Assembly (NCBI GenBank): GCA_004173415.1
Contig: SEHC01000090.1
Span: 1-7,684, forward strand
Reading direction: 5' to 3'
Source: Lysobacteraceae bacterium
GTDB taxonomy: Bacteria; Pseudomonadota; Gammaproteobacteria; Xanthomonadales; Xanthomonadaceae
Length of the DNA stretch: 7,684 nt
Shown: positions 7,155 to 7,684 of the stretch, piece by piece
How positions within the stretch are numbered: the stretch's first letter is position 1
Layout of the letters: each line of letters begins with the position of its first letter
Translations under genes and position numbers: made by a program
Notes under the pieces: generated by a model
Databases searched by the model: none
What the model was told of the DNA's origin: nothing
What the model saw: only the letters and a program-made list of their open reading frames with translations

Positions 7155-7176
7155 CCGCGCGAAGCACACCGCGCGG
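7155..7176 (+). other. Leader hairpin after the riboswitch
   Basis: CCGCGCG (7155-7161) pairs with CGCGCGG (7170-7176) around an 8-nt loop. It lies directly after the aptamer closing stem and is not followed by a T-tract, so it does not look like an intrinsic terminator. It may act as a spacer or part of the expression platform. Confidence 0.45.
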
Positions 7177-7189
7177 TGCCGGCCGTGGC

Positions 7190-7205
7190 TTCTCCGGGGG
7201 GAGAA
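7190..7205 (+). promoter_or_regulatory. Hairpin covering the nrdA ribosome-binding site
   Basis: TTCTCC (7190-7195) pairs with GGAGAA (7200-7205) across a GGGG loop. GGAG (7200-7203) is the best Shine-Dalgarno for the GTG at 7212 (8-nt spacing), so this stem would hide it. That fits a translational OFF state set by the B12 riboswitch. The switching itself is inferred. Confidence 0.45.
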
Positions 7206-7211
7206 AGGCTG

Positions 7212-7684
7212 GTGACGCTCTGCATGGCGACGGCTGTCGCGATGCCTGCGACGCCGTCTTCCCATCCTGCGATTGCACAAGGCCTGCGCTGCCTGCGAGG
7301 GACGGGCCGCGGCCTGCACGCCATCGACCCGATGCGCGTGGCCACGCGCACCATCAGCGGCCTGTACGACGGCGCCACCACGCGCGAGCTGGATGAACTC
7401 TCGATCCGCACCGCCGCGCTGCTGACCGCCGAGGAACCCGAGTACAGCCGGCTGGCCGCGCGCCTGCTGGCCGACACCATCGGCAAGGAAGTCACCGGCC
7501 AGGAAATCCACGCCTTCTCGCAGTCGGTCCTGCGCGGCCACGAGGTCGGCCTGATCAACGACCGCCTGCTCGGCTTCGTGCAGGCCAACGCACGCAAGTT
7601 GAACGATGCCCTGGATGCGTCCCTGGACCGGCGTTTCGACTACTTCGGCCTGCGCACGCTGTACGACCGCTACCTGCTGCGCCA
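7212..7684 (+). CDS. nrdA: Class I ribonucleoside-diphosphate reductase, large (alpha) subunit, N-terminal part
   Basis: Only the first 157 codons are in the window; the frame is open to the right edge. The enzyme reduces ribonucleoside diphosphates to deoxy forms, using a radical made by the small subunit. Recognised from the run ISGLYDGATTRELDEL, EEPEYSRLAARLL, EVTGQEIHAFSQSV, GLINDRLLGF and FDYFGLRTLYDRYLL, which follows class Ia NrdA of the Streptomyces/Xanthomonas type; catalytic cysteines lie beyond the edge. The first 40 or so residues lack the KRDG-type hairpin of a working ATP-cone, so dATP inhibition through it is unlikely. Start: GTG at 7212 has GGAG 8 nt ahead; ATG at 7224 is in frame four codons on but has no well-placed site. 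Expression is probably repressed by cobalamin through the leader. A partner nrdB is expected downstream. Confidence 0.9.
   Translation, partial: MTLCMATAVAMPATPSSHPAIAQGLRCLRGTGRGLHAIDPMRVATRTISGLYDGATTRELDELSIRTAALLTAEEPEYSRLAARLLADTIGKEVTGQEIHAFSQSVLRGHEVGLINDRLLGFVQANARKLNDALDASLDRRFDYFGLRTLYDRYLLR

Noticed and set aside
7155..7176. An intrinsic terminator controlled by the riboswitch
   Set aside because: The GC hairpin is real, but no U-tract follows it before the nrdA start.
7107..7597. Two minus-strand frames over the nrdA start and leader
   Set aside because: They overlap the riboswitch 3' end and the clear plus-strand NrdA frame and contain no motifs.

Overview
This is a GC-rich window that reads as the chromosome of a Xanthomonadaceae-type gammaproteobacterium (Lysobacter, Luteimonas, Pseudoxanthomonas, Xanthomonas or a relative). 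The assignment rests on base composition, GTG starts, mRNAs with little or no leader, GTAG-type palindromic repeats and the gene families present. It is inferred from style, not from a database match. No phage, transposase or CRISPR is visible.

Left part (1-3292): a leftward pair zwf-pgl makes the first two enzymes of the oxidative pentose phosphate / Entner-Doudoroff entry (glucose-6-phosphate to 6-phosphogluconate). It is divergent from a rightward GntR/HutC-type regulator with a UTRA sensor domain. The 137-bp space between zwf and the regulator holds two facing copies of a tandem operator, TGGTATT-N4-TGGTAYT, one in front of each gene. This is the arrangement I recall for NagQ boxes of the Xanthomonas N-acetylglucosamine regulon. 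It suggests that a NagQ/NagR/DasR-like sensor represses itself and also gates zwf-pgl. At the extreme left a good minus-strand promoter fires out of the window.

Middle (3293-5309): a small alpha/beta hydrolase and zapE (AFG1-like ATPase) overlap by 4 nt (GTGA) and form an operon. The intergenic space after zapE carries REP/GTAG-type palindromes, including a perfect 27-bp inverted pair. This sits between convergent genes and probably ends transcription in both directions.

Right part (5310-7684): a leftward short RNB-family exoribonuclease is divergent from a rightward class I ribonucleotide reductase large subunit (nrdA), which is cut by the window edge. nrdA is preceded by a clear promoter and a cobalamin riboswitch. 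The conserved 5' core of the riboswitch (about 6895-7026) and its conserved 3' B12 box (7134-7149) are pushed apart by a long hairpin made of GGAACGAG repeats. That hairpin appears to have landed in, or become, the variable arm of the aptamer. Downstream, the probable ribosome-binding site of nrdA lies in a small hairpin, which points to translational control. By analogy with the Streptomyces nrdABS/nrdJ pair, the genome should also encode a B12-dependent class II reductase.

Most notable items: the facing NagQ-like tandem boxes linking amino-sugar sensing to zwf, and the repeat hairpin embedded in the B12 riboswitch.
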